A stretch of 37,182 bases of DNA, from assembly GCA_024281375.1 (NCBI GenBank), contig JAJSAD010000097.1:1-37182 (forward strand). Direction: 5' to 3'. This document shows positions 36,703 through 37,182 of the stretch, in pieces; within the stretch, counting starts at the first letter, position 1; every line of letters begins with the position of its first letter. The DNA comes from Alphaproteobacteria bacterium (GTDB lineage Bacteria > Pseudomonadota > Alphaproteobacteria > Caedimonadales > UBA9215). Under the pieces are notes generated by a model. The model worked only from the letters and a program-made list of their open reading frames with translations, did no database searches and was not told the origin of the DNA. A program made the translations under genes and the position numbers.

Positions 36703-37182
36703 ATGACACATAACCTAGAAGCAAACCCACTTCTTAAAATTGATTTTCCAAAAGGAATTTCTTATATTAAAGATAATTTTCTTTCTGGGACGACTCTCCC
36801 TGAAAACTTCCACCTTATCTTGCCAGAGGGGATTATAAAAATTGGGGGAGGCTTTCTGTCTGGGACGACTCTACCTAAAGATTTTAATCTGACCTTGCCA
36901 GAGGGTCTTGTAGAGATTGGGGTTACCTTTCTGTCTGGGACGACTCTCCCTGAAAACTTTAATCTTAACTTGCCAGAGGGGATTATAAAAATTGGGGGAG
37001 GCTTTCTGGATGGGACGACTCTACCTAAAGATTTTAATCTGACCTTGCCAGAGGGTCTTGTAGAGATTGGGGTTGCCTTTCTGTCTGGGACGACCCTACC
37101 TAAAGGCTTTAATCTTACTTTACCGGAAAGCCTTAGAGAAATTAGGTACAATTTTCTATCTGGGACGACTCTCCCTGAAAAC
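36703..37182 (+). CDS. Tandem-repeat LRR-like protein, truncated by window end (absent from the ORF track)
   Basis: MTHNLEANPLLKIDFPKGISYIKDNFLSGTTLPENFHLILPEGIIKIGGGFLSGTTLPKDFNLTLPEGLVEIGVTFL...; 25-aa repeats, no stop to window end. Confidence 0.85.
   Translation, partial: MTHNLEANPLLKIDFPKGISYIKDNFLSGTTLPENFHLILPEGIIKIGGGFLSGTTLPKDFNLTLPEGLVEIGVTFLSGTTLPENFNLNLPEGIIKIGGGFLDGTTLPKDFNLTLPEGLVEIGVAFLSGTTLPKGFNLTLPESLREIRYNFLSGTTLPEN

Noticed and set aside
36762-37151. Minus-strand 129-aa ORF (repetitive SGKVRLKSLGRVV...)
   Set aside because: Antisense shadow of the plus-strand 25-aa repeat protein that starts at 36703
1-37182. Genome-wide reassignment of UAA to a sense codon
   Set aside because: Many clear genes here (traK, traB, traV, traW, traU, traN, traH, traD, higA) end at TAA at the expected C-terminus; only local readthrough or mutation remains plausible for the four internal TAAs
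1-37182. CRISPR arrays, tRNA or rRNA genes
   Set aside because: No spaced-repeat array other than the contiguous iterons and coding repeats, and no cloverleaf or rRNA signature recognised by eye

Overview
AT-rich 37 kb window carrying a near-complete F-type (MPF_F) conjugation operon of the RAGE-like kind seen in intracellular alphaproteobacteria. Plus-strand gene order is traL-E-K-(pilin-like)-B-V-C-W-orf-U-[RelBE-like TA]-trbC-N-F-H-G-[antisense membrane orf]-D. The minus strand carries a giant Ti/MOBQ-type TraA relaxase-helicase and a Toprim primase-like ORF, then a serine recombinase and HigBA and YefM/YoeB toxin-antitoxin modules. To the left is a Rep-like gene that appears to contain its own origin: a 22-bp iteron array plus AT-rich 12-mers inside the coding sequence, a layout resembling lambda O. 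To the right is a MOBQ-type oriT candidate between the relaxase and small traC/traD-like genes, and then the start of a 25-aa tandem-repeat (LRR-like) protein running off the window. Several genes are interrupted: in-frame TAA codons in a DUF3310-like gene, the pilin-like gene, the relaxase/primase junction and a minus-strand orf; a -1 frameshift in traG; and a frameshift in a poly-A run of the yefM-like antitoxin. The element is therefore either decaying, relies on readthrough/slippage, or contains assembly errors. All identifications are from reading sequence and recalled family motifs; no database search was run.
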